From the NCBI RefSeq assembly GCF_022201045.2, contig NC_068558.1:46775001-46839000 (forward strand): 64,000 nt of DNA, given 5' to 3'. The notes under the pieces are model-generated. The model ran no database searches. It was not told where the DNA came from and worked only from the letters and a program-made list of their open reading frames with translations. The DNA is from Citrus sinensis. Taxonomy: Eukaryota > Streptophyta > Magnoliopsida > Sapindales > Rutaceae. Each line of letters opens with the position of its first letter. Position 1 is the stretch's first letter. This document shows positions 11,773 through 24,451 of the stretch, in pieces. The position numbers and the translations under genes were made by a program.

Positions 11773-12739
11773 AAACACAACTCCCTTCCTTTGATTTTGT
11801 GCTGTTTTGATTGTTCACGGAGTTTATATGAAATGGAGGCAATGACTACTCATTGAGTTACTGTATAAACCAACCAACTGACCAAACAATTTGTCTTGAG
11901 TCTTGAAATTCCTCTGTTGATTTTTAGCAGTGTTGTGCATACAAACTATCATTAGGGTAATTTAGTCTTTTCAAAATCAACTAACTATCAACGAAAAATT
12001 TAACTAACGAAAAGGGGGTGCTTACAAATAAATTAATTTTCACCATTTACTTACAACTGCCACAAAATTTAAGGGAGGTTTTTAAAAATTACTCAAAGTG
12101 GGGGAGGCTTAGAGAGAGAGAGCGAGAAGAACGATAAAATTTTAAAATTTTAAATTATTTTAATGAGTATTTTAAATATTTGAAGTAAAAAAAAAAGGTT
12201 AATGAGATAAGTTAAAGAATCAAAATATCACTGCCCAATATTTAAAAAAAACTACCCGATACCTGCTGAAATCGATTGCGCCCTTTTATTCGATTCGGCC
12301 CATCTCGGCTATTCGCTACTTCTGATTGGCCTCTTCGTTAGTCAATAATCAAAAGTTAAATACAATGAGATTGCCCGCACTGTAGTCTTCTCCTTGGATA
12401 TGAAATGAATATTTTTATTTTACGAGTGATGTGTTAAATTACTGAATGGATACGCGCGTTGTGGTTAATAAAAGAGTCTTCCTATAGTACAACGCTGTAT
12501 GCAATACAGCCGCTTCAACAGTAAAAAGGCAACTTGAACAACCGGTATTTTACCGGTTGTTCATTTAATAAATTTTTTAAAATTATAATTTAATACAGAA
12601 AAAATAAAATAAAATGAAAAAAATAAAATTTATAAATATTTAATACAAACAATATTTGAGTGAGAAAAATATTTTTAATTTTAATAAAAGTTAAAAAAAA
12701 GTAAAATACTTTTGTCTCAATTTTTTTGGTTATATGTCA

Positions 12740-14880
12740 ATATATTAGGTGGATGTTCCAAGTTAATTTTACATTTCCAAATTTCGATTAAACTTTCTCA
12801 CTAATTGGTTTGCTTATTTCCACTTTCCGATCCATTAGTTTTATGTTTAATATTCCTACTAAACTCGTTAAATACTAGTATTTTGGGTTAAATTCCAATT
12901 AAATCTATTTCTCGTTAGATAAGTTTCTAAATTCGGTTAAACTTTCTCCCCATTTGGTTTATGTGTTTCAACTATTATTCCACTAGTTTTGCGTTCAATA
13001 TTCCAATTAACTTGGTAAGATTTCAATTATATGGGTTAAATATCAATATTAATTTTTTTTGTTTGATTAGTCACAGATCTTGGTTATACTTTTTCATTTA
13101 TAGGTTCATATATTTCAACTTATTAGTCCATTAGTTTTGCGTTTGATATTCCTACTAAATTCGTTAAGTACCAATATTTCAGGTTACATTCCAAGTAACT
13201 TTCATTTTTCGTTGGATGAGTTCCTTATTTTCGTTGCACTTTCTCTCTTACTGGTTCACTTGTTTCAACTAATTATTCTTCTAGTTTTAAGTTGAATATT
13301 CCCATTAATTTCGTAAGATTTCAATTATTCAGGTTAAGTACCAAGTTTGTTTTCGATAATTTTATTTTTGATTATGCAAGTCTCTAATTTTTGTTATAGT
13401 TTCTCATATGTGGGTTTATACGTTTCAATTATTTTTCCACTGGTTTTGCATACAATATTTCAATTAACTTGGTAATATTATAATTATTTGGGTTAAATAC
13501 CAAAATTATTATTTTTGGTTAGATTAATTCCTACTTTTGGTTAATCTTTTTCATTTATAGGTTTGTATATTTCAACTTATTAGTCCACTAGTTTTGCGTT
13601 GGATATTCCTACTAAATTCGTTATGTACCAATATTTTGGGTTACATTTTAAATAACTTTCATTTTTCGTTGGATAAATTCCTTATTTTTGTTGAACTTTC
13701 TCTCTTAATGGTTTACGTGTTTCAACTAATTATTCCTCTAGTTTTGCATTGAATATCCCCATTAATTTCATAAGATTTCAATTATTCAGGTTAAGTACCA
13801 AGTTTGTTTTCGATAATTTTATTTTTGGTTATGTAAGTGTCTAATTTTGGTTATAGTTTCTCATATGTGGGTTTATACGTTTCAATTATTTTTCCACTGG
13901 TTTTGCGTTCAGTATTCCAATTGAGTTGGTAGGATTCCAATTATATGGGTTAAATATTAATATTAATTTTTTTTGTTTCATTAGTCACATATTTTGGTTA
14001 TGATTTTGCATTTATAGGTTCATATATTTCAACTTATTAGTCCACTAGTTTTGCGTTTGATATTCTTACTAAATTCGTCAAGTACCAATATTTCGGGTTA
14101 CATTCCAAGTAACTTCCATTTTTCGTTGGATGAGTTCATAATTTTCGTTGCATTTTCTCTTTTAATGGGTTACATGTTTCAATTAATTATTCCTGTAGTT
14201 TTGCGTTGAATATTCTCATTAACTTCGTAAGATTCCAATTATTCAGGTGAAGTACCAAGTTTGTTTTTGATAATTTTATTTTTGGTTATGCAAGTCTCTA
14301 ATTTTGGTTATAGTTTCTCATATGTGGGTTTATACGTTTCAATTATTTTTCCACTAGTTTTGCATATAATATTTCAATTAACTTGGTAATATTATAATTA
14401 TTTGGGTTAAATACCAAAATTACTTTTTTTTGTTAGATTAGTTCCTACTTTTGGTTAATCTTTTTCATTTATAGGTTTATATACTTCAACTTATTAGTCC
14501 ACTAGTTTTCTGTTTAATATTCCAACTAAATTCATTAAGTGCCAATATTTCGAGTTAGATTCCAATTAATTTTTATTTCCCGTTAGATGAGTTCCTAATT
14601 TTCATTGCAGTTTCTTTGTTATTAGTTCATGTGTTTTAGCTAATTATTCCTTTAATTTTGTGTTGAATATTCTCATTAATTTCATAAGATTCCAATTATT
14701 CGGGTTAAGTACTAAATTTATTTTTCTAATTTTGTTTTTGGTTAAGTAGGTTCCTAATTTTCTTTATATTTTCTCTCATATGAGTTTATATGTTTCAACT
14801 ATTATTCCACTGGTTTTACGTTCAATATTCCAATTAACTTAATAAAATTCCAGTTATTCCTATTAAGTACCAAATTTATG
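12740..14880. repeat. Tandem array: about 152-bp monomers in a 457-bp unit
   Basis: The marker TATTAGTCC recurs at 13121, 13578, 14035 and 14492, exactly 457 bases apart each time. Within each unit three related blocks of about 152 bases are seen, each with a TTTCAA core, a CCACTAGTTTTGCG-like core and then AATATTCC. So the array has a higher-order structure with a three-monomer unit and at least four unit copies; edge copies are more diverged. It lies fully inside the large MULE-like element and has no coding capacity. Confidence 0.85.
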
Positions 14881-16072
14881 TCATTTACACTTAAGGGTAG
14901 TGAAATAATAATTAGATTTTATTTAAAAATATTAGATTATAGGTAACAAAATTAAATATCTAAATTATTAGATACAATAACTCATATTTTATTTGGGTAA
15001 TTTTTTTATATCATAATAATAAAATAGTAAAATTAAACTTATATTAAATTTTAATATAATGATTTAATTGATTAACTATACAAAATTTTTACTAGTTTGT
15101 ATTTTTTAAAATTATTGTGAACTCATTATAATTATTTTCTAGAAGTGGGGTGGATTTATAAATATAGCGGAGTGCAAATACCCCACCCGTACCAAATACG
15201 ATAATATTAATAAGATGAATTATATTTGACCCCTTACTATTTAAGCAAATATCAACTTATCATATAATAATGAAAAATCTTTATTACAACCCTTAATTTT
15301 TTTTTTAATATTTTGAGTCCATAATCTAAGTCCCTTTTTTTTGTATTTTCATTACTTCATAAGATCTCTTGAATTTGATCATATTTATACTTGAGCTTTT
15401 AAACTTTATACATATTTATTCTCATTTTAACATTTTAATTGATTATTTTAGTCATCAAATAAATTAATATATTTATTTCAGCTTTCTCTTTACTTTTTAA
15501 ATATTTTCCTTAACTTTTGAAAACTTCGACAATAAATAAAAAATAGCACATAAAGAGTGCATGCAATTGCTATGTTTCTCATAAAATTACTTTTTTAAAA
15601 GTTATGACAACATAAGCTATAAAATGTTTAAACGTACAAAAATTGATACTTTCTTAATCTATTTGTGTTGAATTATTATTTTTTATTTTTCTTTTGGGAT
15701 CTAAGTCAAAATTTCTTGAACTTGAATGTATTTATACTTAACTTTTGATGTTTATAAATGTTATGCCCATTTTATTATTCAATTAATTATATTTATTTAT
15801 CTTTAAACTAAAATAAATCAAGAATTAATATTTTTTTGAATTCGAATTAAATTTTTACCGATCTATTTTCTTTTCAAATTAGTTTTATTAAATTCTAATT
15901 ACTTCAACAAAAAATTTATGTTATTAATTGTAAGTATTATTCGTATTATTATCACTATTATTATTTATTTTTTACTCTTACTACAATTGTTATTATTACT
16001 ATCTTGCCTCATGAAATTTGCTAAAAAAATTTTTTTTTCTTTTGGTTTAAATGAGTATCCTTCTTTTTATCT

Positions 16073-16133
16073 TCATTATTTCATGAGATCTTTTGAACTT
16101 GATTCATTATTTCATGCGATCTTTTGAACTTGA
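16073..16133 (+). repeat. About 31-bp tandem duplication
   Basis: Two adjacent copies share ATTATTTCATG, then A or C, then GATCTTTTGAACTTGATT. The same motif in diverged form also occurs near 15350 (CTTCATAAGATCTCTTGAAT), so longer diverged direct repeats (about 15330-15500 and 16060-16270) are present. Confidence 0.65.
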
Positions 16134-16639
16134 TTGTACCTATACCTAAACTTCTAATCTTTATACATATTTATTCTCATTTTATTATTTTAATTAATAG
16201 TATTTACTTATATTTAAAATAAATTGATGCACTTATTTCCATCTCTCTTTACTTTTCAAAACTTCATAAACTTATTAGACTTCACAAATTTGAATCAAAA
16301 TTTTACAATATAAACAATTAGCACTTTCAATTGTTATTATTTATGAATTACAATCATAGAGATTGACATGTTCTTGTTTTTCTCTGAAAAAAATTCTAAT
16401 TTGAAAAATAAAATTCTATTTCAAATAAAAAACTGGAAAATCAGGTTTTAGACCAAGAAAAATATCAGCTGTAACTAAAGAAAAATGAATCACATTGGTA
16501 AAAGTACTCAATTAAACTGAATCTTCATTAACAAATGCCTGACTACTAATAGAATCACCGGAGTATAATTGAAAATTTGGACAAAGGAAAATAATACAAA
16601 TAATAGGAGTAAAATAATCCACAATCCCTAAGATTAGAG

Positions 16640-18180
16640 TACCAAAAAAAAAATTGAAATTACAAGTAACAAGAGTTCAATCTCTATTTTTCAGTATTTA
16701 CATTCTTGCTACAAATTATTGCTTCATGTCATATTTTCATTTACTCCTGCAACAAACAAGGTAGCAAACAAATCAAAATCCTCCAAATGAAAAACTAAAG
16801 ATAGAAACTCAAGAAATAGAAGGAAAAAGAATGAAAAATTGGAGAGCCAAGAGCAAAGCGACTAAACAGATGCCTTGATCAACTCTAAACATTCATATCA
16901 TTTGTGGAACCAAACAAAATGTTTGCGCTTAACAAATCAAAAATATTAAGAAACCAAAAAACAAAGTCATCACACAACTAATGCAAATAAACAACACCAT
17001 ATCTCAATGCATATAAACCAACACACGTGCACAAGAGTACGATCCAAATGAATATTGAACAAATCCATCCGTCGTTTAATCAATTTTACAAATCCACAAA
17101 TACAATTTCAAGCTAAAATGAGAAAGCCTATCATTCCAGTATTGTTGAAATATACAAAAATAATAAATCATACCTTATAACATTGTAATCAGCACTCTCA
17201 GCTAGGAAAATCAACAAGAAAATTATCTAACCATTTCATGTCATTTTTATGCTTAACCCAAAAGAAAAACATAGTTGAACAAATGGAAACATTAATTGAG
17301 TTCATAATTGACAAAATTGAAAGCTCACTTAACCTTAGGTTCTCTCACAATTATAATGCACAAACAACATCCTAGTCTCCATTTAAACCTCGTTGGATCT
17401 ACACAGGCCTAAAAACTCAACTAGTGAAATTGTTTATCTATAATATTTTCATGGTGAAAATAGAAGAAGCTCATCAATAAACAGAATAACCAAACAAGAT
17501 CAATCCCAAAAGAATTATATTACATGTTACAACTATAATCCAAGGAATTAAGACAAGCAGAAAAATCCAATAAACAATAAAACAAACAAAATTAAATCTA
17601 ACAATCAAATAACTATAATTCAACTGAAATATTAAAGATTATGTGAGTTTTAGATCATTAAAATATCCCCCCTAATAAAAATAAAAATGCTATTCAATTA
17701 CATGGGAAAAAATATTCAATTAAACTAAATCTTCTTTACACAAGCCAAAACTCTAAAAGAAGTTTCCATTAACATTACCACTTAAACATAATTGAACCTT
17801 TAGACGAACATAATTGGTTAAAAATAATATGAAAATTAGAGTAGAAAACTTCACAATTCCTAAGATAGAGTAAAGCCACAAAGATAAACAAATTAAAATA
17901 ACAAAATTTCAATCTCTAATTTTCCACCATTTCCATTCCTGCTATAAATTATTGCTTTAAGTCGTATTTTTATTTTCTACCGTGATTAAAGAACGCTGTA
18001 ACAAGCAGGTCAAAATCCTTTCAAATGAAAAGTTAAAGACTACGGAAACTCAAGAAACAAAAGGAAAAATAATGAAAAACTGGAGAGGTAACACAAATGA
18101 TCGAACAAGGAAGTTGAACGCAGAACATTCATACCGTTTGAGGAAGCAAACAAAATGTTTATGCTTAACAATTTAAGAAA
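16640..18180 (+). repeat. Diverged direct repeats inside the large element
   Basis: About 300 bases at 16650-16960 resemble 17885-18180 in the same orientation, about 1.24 kb apart. Shared landmarks are TCAATCTCTA, CAAATTATTGCTT-like text, GAAACTCAAGAAA, AACATTCATA and CAAACAAAATGTTT. This suggests an old segmental duplication within the element. Confidence 0.6.
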
Positions 18181-20714
18181 TATCACGTAAAATCACTAGA
18201 CCTCAATCCATACAAACCAACAAGTACTCTGCAAAGCCTGGTAGTGTGGCAAACAAAGCAATTGACAAGAATAATAACCTACAAAGTAGAGATAATCTTA
18301 AAGTGTCTTATCTACAAAATTCAAAAAGAAGTTTTGCATTCATAAACAAGAAAAAAAAATTATAATTTCCTTCCATATGCTATATGTATATCACCAATGC
18401 TGACAAAGATCATAATTAATCAAATCCATGAAACACTTTCACTATTTTAACATGCAAGCCGCAGTATCTTAAGTCTTTGTAATGAGAAAATTTAGAAGCA
18501 CTTTTAAACAAGGTTCAGTTGAATCAAATAATTGGGTCTAATATATAATACATTCAAAGTATAAATGCTAACTCCCATACTAATTTCAACATAATGACCT
18601 TTGTTGCATACATTAAAATCATGACTATTACCATGTCCTCAATTTTGTGTCATACAAACAAATTTCATCATAAAACAAAGTACAGTGCTTTAAAAAAAAA
18701 AAAAAGGCATTACAGGCTGCTGGGAATGAGGACTAGGGGCTGATGGGGTTGTAACCAAGATCAAAATCAATGCACTGAAACCAATAATGACAGAACTCAT
18801 GCTATGAATTGTTTTAAATCATGTTTTACACCTAATAAAGGGTTAGTATATTAGAGGGATTGATACCTGGCATGTACTTCAGCAAACCAGGAACCCTGAA
18901 AATAAGAAAGAAAAGTTTTGCTCATTTCAAAAACATGCAAGAAAATAGAGCGTCTTCTCAGGTCTTTTTCAGAAAAACTATTCGTTGTAACCTACGCAAA
19001 ATTCTACTTAGCACAATCGTAAGGACCAATCCTAAGATTAAGATAAAGGCCTGCTTGCTGCACCAGCTTGATAAGCTTCAGCAGATCATAATATCCCTCC
19101 AAATAATACTAAAACCAATTAAAAAAAAATAGCAACACATATATTGCAGAACTTATTTAAAATATTACCCTAGATTTGAGACCACAAGCAAACTGGGCCT
19201 CCTGATAAAAACAAATTACATGCCATGAATAAAATTATTACAAGTCCACCAGAGAAATTGTCAGGATTATAGCAATTAGAAACCTCTCGTAACTTCATTT
19301 ATCTTCACCAATGAAGATAGGTCAACATTTAACATTCTTTCACAACCAAGTACACCAAGTCTTACACATAAAGGTTTAAGGTTACAAAGTATAGTTACTT
19401 AAGACTCTAGATTTATCGTAAGGCAACTTAGAAAATTCCATTACCACACAAAGACCTGCGTCTATTTCTTATAAACATGGCAAGAATCACATCCAAAGTC
19501 AAGCAAATTCAACAACAAGCACATACAGCATATACCCAGCACATACACAACTCAGTAGCCAATTTGCGGCACAAAACAATAGAATATTGTCATAAAACCA
19601 CCATAATATCATTGGACTCAAATATAAGAATAATAGAAATATAATTGTTCAATTAGATCATTACCCCAAATCACGAATACTAGCGAGACTACATTAATTC
19701 ATGCCACTGGCAGCAGCACATTATTTAATTAAACCATTCAAATATAAAAAATCAGCTCCATGCGAATCTAGAATTTAAAAGGAAATATACAATAATTTTC
19801 TGGAGAGAAGAAATCCCTTTCCACTTATATTGAAGATAATTCAATAAAATGACAAGCCCCAATTCACAGCTCATCAAAACAAACCCCATTACTTTCATTT
19901 GCTTGATGCTCGATAATGTAACCTTTTTTTTTAATTTTTGATTTTTTTCCTCTTTGTGAACAACAGAATCTCAAGATGAAATATTGCAGTATGACTTAAT
20001 TGCAAATCTATCTATTCAAAAGAAAAAAATGACAATCCCTAGCAATTATCATTCAATTATCAATCCCTAGAAATCATCCCAATATTTCAAGTAATAATTT
20101 CTCAATTGTAAAATCAAATTATTGAAACTGAAATTTCAAGTAATATCCATAAAATAATCTGAAACTTCAAGCATATTTAATGACATGATAAGATTTTAAT
20201 CATATATTAAATTAGAGAGAGAGAGCTCACCGAAATTATTGGAAGACATAAGAGAGAGATACAGCAAGAGAGATGATTCATCACAGTGAAAAATTCAAGC
20301 TGAGAGTGATAGATTGAAGCTGAGCGCGAGAAATTGAGCAACGAATTGAAGCGAGAGTGACAGATCGAATAAATGGCACTCCTTCAACTATATCTTTGCT
20401 CTTTGCTGTGATGGGTGGTGAATATTCTTGAATACCAATTTCATTCATCCAAAATTCCGGATGTAGGAGAAAACAATAACAGAAGAAAACACAAAGGCTG
20501 ATATTATGAGAGAGAGGGGCATCACAATCCAACGGCAGTGATTTTTTAGATGAGTTAATTGATGAAATAATAACTGCACATCCGGTAGCCAAAATGAGTA
20601 ATCACGCATATTAACCATTGGATGTATCTACTTCTATCTAACGGTTGTCTTTTTTTAAAATAAAATATTAAATTTAGCTGTATGAGATACAGACGCTGTA
20701 TTACAAGCGGACCC

Positions 20715-21061
20715 TTAATAAAATCCAGATTAGAAGTAGAAGATTAAGAGAATGTCTGAAAGAAAATCTTTAAAAATGACAAAATCATTTAGAAGACTCT
20801 TTAATTGGCAAGAGACAGAAAAAGCAGTTCCACTTTAAAACATCTCTACTTTACTTTGGAACAACACAAGTCTTCTGTATACTAGTTGTTTACAGTAACC
20901 ACTGCAGAGTCTTACACTCTTCTGAAATTCCACACTCCTTAACTTCTGCAAAACTTTCTCTGTTTCTTCCCCTCCATGTTACTACTTCATAGCTTCTTGC
21001 TTCTTTTCTAAGCTTAGCCTTCTTCTTTTTCTTCCCTTGGTACCCACTAAAATTCTCAAAA
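20715..21061 (+). promoter_or_regulatory. RPK2 proximal promoter and 5' UTR
   Basis: Only about 350 bases separate the end of the MULE-like element from the RPK2 ATG. The final 130 bases before the ATG are pyrimidine-rich (CTTCTTTTCTTCC-like), as is common for plant 5' UTRs. No definite TATA box is claimed. Confidence 0.45.
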
Positions 21062-24000
21062 ATGCCAAGAAGATCACAAATATATAGCCATCATTATCAA
21101 CTTCACTTACTCCTACTTAATAAATTACTATGTTTTCTTGTTGGTCTCCAAATTATCTGCAGTTTGCTGGCTGTGGCTTCTGCTGATGGTCTTGCTGAAG
21201 ATAAGAATGCACTGCTCCAGCTCAAATCTGCTATTACCGAAGACCCATTAGGATTAACTTCTAATTGGAACCCTAAAGACACGGACTCATGCTCGTGGCA
21301 CGGGGTCACTTGTGACCCACTTTCTGGTCGCGTCACATCTCTCAACCTTTCCTCCAATCTCAGCCTCACCTCATGTTCTCTGCTCTCTCTCCCACCAGCA
21401 GCTGGACCTGGAGGTAACTTTTCTTTCCACTTTCCTTGCTTGCAGTTGCATCAGCATGACCGCGGAAATATCAATAGTAATTCATCAGATAAATTAAGTG
21501 GAAATCTGTCACGTGCAATTGGTGACCTAACTCAACTTAGGGTTTTGTTGCTTGCCTTCAATGGGTTTTCCGGAGAGTTGCCGCTGGAGATTGGTCAACT
21601 TTCTCTTTTGGAGATTCTTGATTTGAGTTTTAATTCTTTTCACGGACCTATTCCACCCACTCTCCAAAATTGTTCTTCATTACGACTTATTAATTTATCT
21701 GGGAATCAATTTAACGGAACAATCCCGGCATTTTTTGGACAGTCTCCGGGTTTCCAAGTTGTTTCGCTTTCTTTTAATTTGTTAAGTGGTTCAGTTCCTG
21801 AGGAATTTGGTGACAATTGTGTGAGTCTTGAGCATATTCTTTTGGCTGCAAACTCACTTACTGGTTCGATTCCTCCAAGCTTGGGGAATTGCACTGAGCT
21901 TCGGTCTTTACTTTTGTCTTCGAATATGTTGCAAGGTGATATTCCTTCAAGTTTTGGTCAACTTGTGAATCTTGAAGTTCTTGACTTGTCCCGGAATTTT
22001 TTGAGTGGTATTGTACCATCAGAGTTGGGCATGTGTAAGCAGTTAAAAGTTCTGGTACTGAGGAATGACTATGGCCCTCTGTATTCAAGAGAACATGGTG
22101 ACTTGCCAATTCAGCCGGTGGTTGATGGAGGGGAGGATTATAACTTTTTTGATGGTGGATTGCCTGATAGTATTACTAGACTTCCAAATCTTCGTGTATT
22201 TTGGGCACCGAACTTGAATTTGGAGGGCATTTTTCCTCAAAACTGGGAGTTGTGTTCTAAATTGGAGATGCTGAATTTAGCTCACAATTTCTTCACAGGA
22301 CAAATACCCGCCTCCCTTGGAAACTGTAAGAGCTTATACTTTCTTGATTTGAGCTCAAATAACTTGACTGGGTTGCTTCCTGAAGAAGTTTCTGTGCCGT
22401 GCATGGCTGTCTTTAATGTTAGCCAAAATCTTTTATCTGGAGAAATTCCTAGAATTTCTCACAGTGAATGCTCTAAGATGTCTGTAAATTGGTCAATGTC
22501 ACATGTTGATTTGATTGGTTTTTACACAGCTTTCTTCTATGAAAATGCACTAACCAGTTGTGCTCCTTTTTCTTCTCCTTCCAATGGTTTGTTTATATTA
22601 CATGATTTTAGCAACAATCTCTTCACTGGTCCAGTTCCACCCTTTCTAATTGATTCAGATAGTTTGTCTAGTAGGCCTTACTATGGTTTTTGGTTGTCTG
22701 GGAACAGTCTCAAGGGCAATCTTTCGACATATCCATTTGATCTGTGCCTCAGTTTGGATGGGCTAATCTTTGATATTGGAAACAACAAACTTATTGGCGA
22801 AGTTCCTTCAGATATGGGTAGCCATTGTAAATGCATGAAATTTCTGAGCATGGCTGGCAATGAATTTGTTGGTTTAATTCCACAGAGTTTCACTAACTTT
22901 GATTCCCTACGTAACCTCAACCTCAGTAGAAACCATTTGCAAGGTCCCTTACCATCCTATATTAACAAGATGGAGGACTTGAAATTCCTTTCTCTGTCCC
23001 TCAATAACTTTACGGGTGCAATACCTTGGGAGTTAACTCAACTGGCTTCATTGGAGGTTTTGGAACTTTCTGCAAATTCTCTCTCAGGAGAGATACCCTC
23101 TGAATTTTCCAAACTTGAGCATCTGAATGTTTTGAGGTTAGATCATAACAATCTCACTGGAAGGATACCCCCTGGCTTTGGTACCAGATCTTCGCTCTCA
23201 ATATTTGATGTGTCTTTCAACAACTTGTCTGGATCTGCCCCTCGGAACTCTTTGATTAAGTGTGAAAATGTTCAAGGAAATCCTAATCTTCAACTGTGCC
23301 ATACTGATCCATCATCCTCCGAATGGGAGCGGCAGCATTCTGGTAATGTTTCCCAACAAGAAGCTTATTCCCCTTCTGAAAGCATACAAGGAAACAGCAG
23401 TGGGCTTAATCCAATAGAAATTGCCTCCATCACATCAGCCGCAGTCATTCTTTCTGTCCTGATAGCCTTGGTGCTTTTGCTTATATGTATGAAGAAATTT
23501 TCTTGCAATTCTATAGCTGATCCTGGTTTAGTTAGGAAAGAGGTTGTAATTTGCAACAACATTGGTGTGCAGCTGACGTATGAAAATGTTGTTAGAGCTA
23601 CAGCTGGTTTCAATGTTCAAAACTGCATTGGAAGTGGAGGTTTTGGAGCTACATACAAGGCTGAAATCATTCCTGGAGTTGTTGTGGCTGTAAAGCGGCT
23701 TTCTGTTGGGCGGTTTCAAGGTGTTCAACAATTTGCTGCTGAGATAAGAACTCTTGGGAGAGTGCAGCATCCTAACCTTGTAACACTGATAGGCTACCAT
23801 GTCAGTGAGGCAGAAATGTTCTTAATCTACAACTACTTGCCTGGTGGCAATCTGGAAAAATTCATCCAGGACAGACCAAGGAGGACTGTGGAATGGAGTA
23901 TGCTGCACAAGATTGCCCTAGATGTTGCACGTGCCCTAGCTTATTTGCATGACGAGTGTGTACCGAGGGTACTGCACCGTGATATCAAACCGAGCAACAT

Positions 24001-24451
24001 ATTATTGGATAATAACTTAAATGCATATCTATCTGATTTTGGCCTTGCAAGGCTTTTGGGTACTTCAGAGACACATGCTACTACTGATGTAGCAGGAACT
24101 TTTGGATACGTTGCACCTGAATATGCAATGACATGCCGCGTTTCTGATAAGGCAGATGTGTATAGTTTTGGTGTTGTCCTTCTTGAATTAATATCTGACA
24201 AGAAGGCTTTGGATCCCTCTTTCTGTTCCTTTGGAAATGGTTTCAACATTGTGGCTTGGGCAAGTATGTTACTTCTGCAGGGGCGACCCTGTGAGTTCTT
24301 TACAGCTGGGTTATGGGATTGTGGACCCCATGATGATTTGATTGAGATGCTCAATTTGGCAATTATGTGTACTGGTGAATCTCTTTCCTCCAGACCTTCT
24401 ATGAGGCAAGTAGCACAACAGTTAAAGCAGATTCAGCCGCCAGCATCTTAA
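21062..24451 (+). CDS. RPK2: LRR receptor-like kinase RPK2 (TOADSTOOL2), intronless
   Basis: One uninterrupted frame of 1129 residues, close to the length of Arabidopsis RPK2, which also lacks introns. Residues 1 to about 41 form a signal peptide. The N-terminal LRR cap contains DSCSWHGVTCDPLSGRV. Many 24-residue LRRs (L..L.L..N.L.G.IP) follow, with a larger insert around 340-365. One membrane span lies at about 786-807 (ITSAAVILSVLIALVLLLIC). The kinase domain shows GSGGFGATYKA (about 856), VAVKRL, VLHRDIKPSNILLD (catalytic Asp in HRD, about 972), DFGLARLLG (about 991) and GTFGYVAPEYAMT. The kinase is RD-type with all core residues. The C-terminal half matches RPK2 very closely, including FNAYLSDFGLARLLGTSETH-like text. 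In Arabidopsis RPK2 acts at the plasma membrane in CLE-peptide signalling of meristems and in anther and embryo development; the same role here is inferred. Confidence 0.97.
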   Translation: MPRRSQIYSHHYQLHLLLLNKLLCFLVGLQIICSLLAVASADGLAEDKNALLQLKSAITEDPLGLTSNWNPKDTDSCSWHGVTCDPLSGRVTSLNLSSNLSLTSCSLLSLPPAAGPGGNFSFHFPCLQLHQHDRGNINSNSSDKLSGNLSRAIGDLTQLRVLLLAFNGFSGELPLEIGQLSLLEILDLSFNSFHGPIPPTLQNCSSLRLINLSGNQFNGTIPAFFGQSPGFQVVSLSFNLLSGSVPEEFGDNCVSLEHILLAANSLTGSIPPSLGNCTELRSLLLSSNMLQGDIPSSFGQLVNLEVLDLSRNFLSGIVPSELGMCKQLKVLVLRNDYGPLYSREHGDLPIQPVVDGGEDYNFFDGGLPDSITRLPNLRVFWAPNLNLEGIFPQNWELCSKLEMLNLAHNFFTGQIPASLGNCKSLYFLDLSSNNLTGLLPEEVSVPCMAVFNVSQNLLSGEIPRISHSECSKMSVNWSMSHVDLIGFYTAFFYENALTSCAPFSSPSNGLFILHDFSNNLFTGPVPPFLIDSDSLSSRPYYGFWLSGNSLKGNLSTYPFDLCLSLDGLIFDIGNNKLIGEVPSDMGSHCKCMKFLSMAGNEFVGLIPQSFTNFDSLRNLNLSRNHLQGPLPSYINKMEDLKFLSLSLNNFTGAIPWELTQLASLEVLELSANSLSGEIPSEFSKLEHLNVLRLDHNNLTGRIPPGFGTRSSLSIFDVSFNNLSGSAPRNSLIKCENVQGNPNLQLCHTDPSSSEWERQHSGNVSQQEAYSPSESIQGNSSGLNPIEIASITSAAVILSVLIALVLLLICMKKFSCNSIADPGLVRKEVVICNNIGVQLTYENVVRATAGFNVQNCIGSGGFGATYKAEIIPGVVVAVKRLSVGRFQGVQQFAAEIRTLGRVQHPNLVTLIGYHVSEAEMFLIYNYLPGGNLEKFIQDRPRRTVEWSMLHKIALDVARALAYLHDECVPRVLHRDIKPSNILLDNNLNAYLSDFGLARLLGTSETHATTDVAGTFGYVAPEYAMTCRVSDKADVYSFGVVLLELISDKKALDPSFCSFGNGFNIVAWASMLLLQGRPCEFFTAGLWDCGPHDDLIEMLNLAIMCTGESLSSRPSMRQVAQQLKQIQPPAS

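Larger units (their letters stand above)
12474..20714. mobile_element. Large MULE-like element, 8.2 kb, non-autonomous
   Basis: The element is flanked by a perfect 9-bp direct repeat TTAATAAAA (12465-12473 and 20715-20723), the duplication length of Mutator elements. The ends start GAGTC on the left and GGGTC on the right (read inward on the opposite strand) and share an imperfect inverted repeat of about 40 bases containing CTGTAT and ATACAGC motifs. The left end also has a perfect 12-bp hairpin (12536-12562). I see no transposase frame. The contents are a tandem repeat array (about 12740-14880), degraded direct repeats and AT-rich filler. The right end lies 347 bases before the RPK2 start codon, inside or next to its promoter. 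Confidence 0.6.

Noticed and set aside
20281-20592. 103-codon minus-strand frame near the right end of the 8.2 kb element
   Set aside because: No domain and no homologous pattern that I recognise; a splice-donor-like site at about 20229 is interesting but is not enough.
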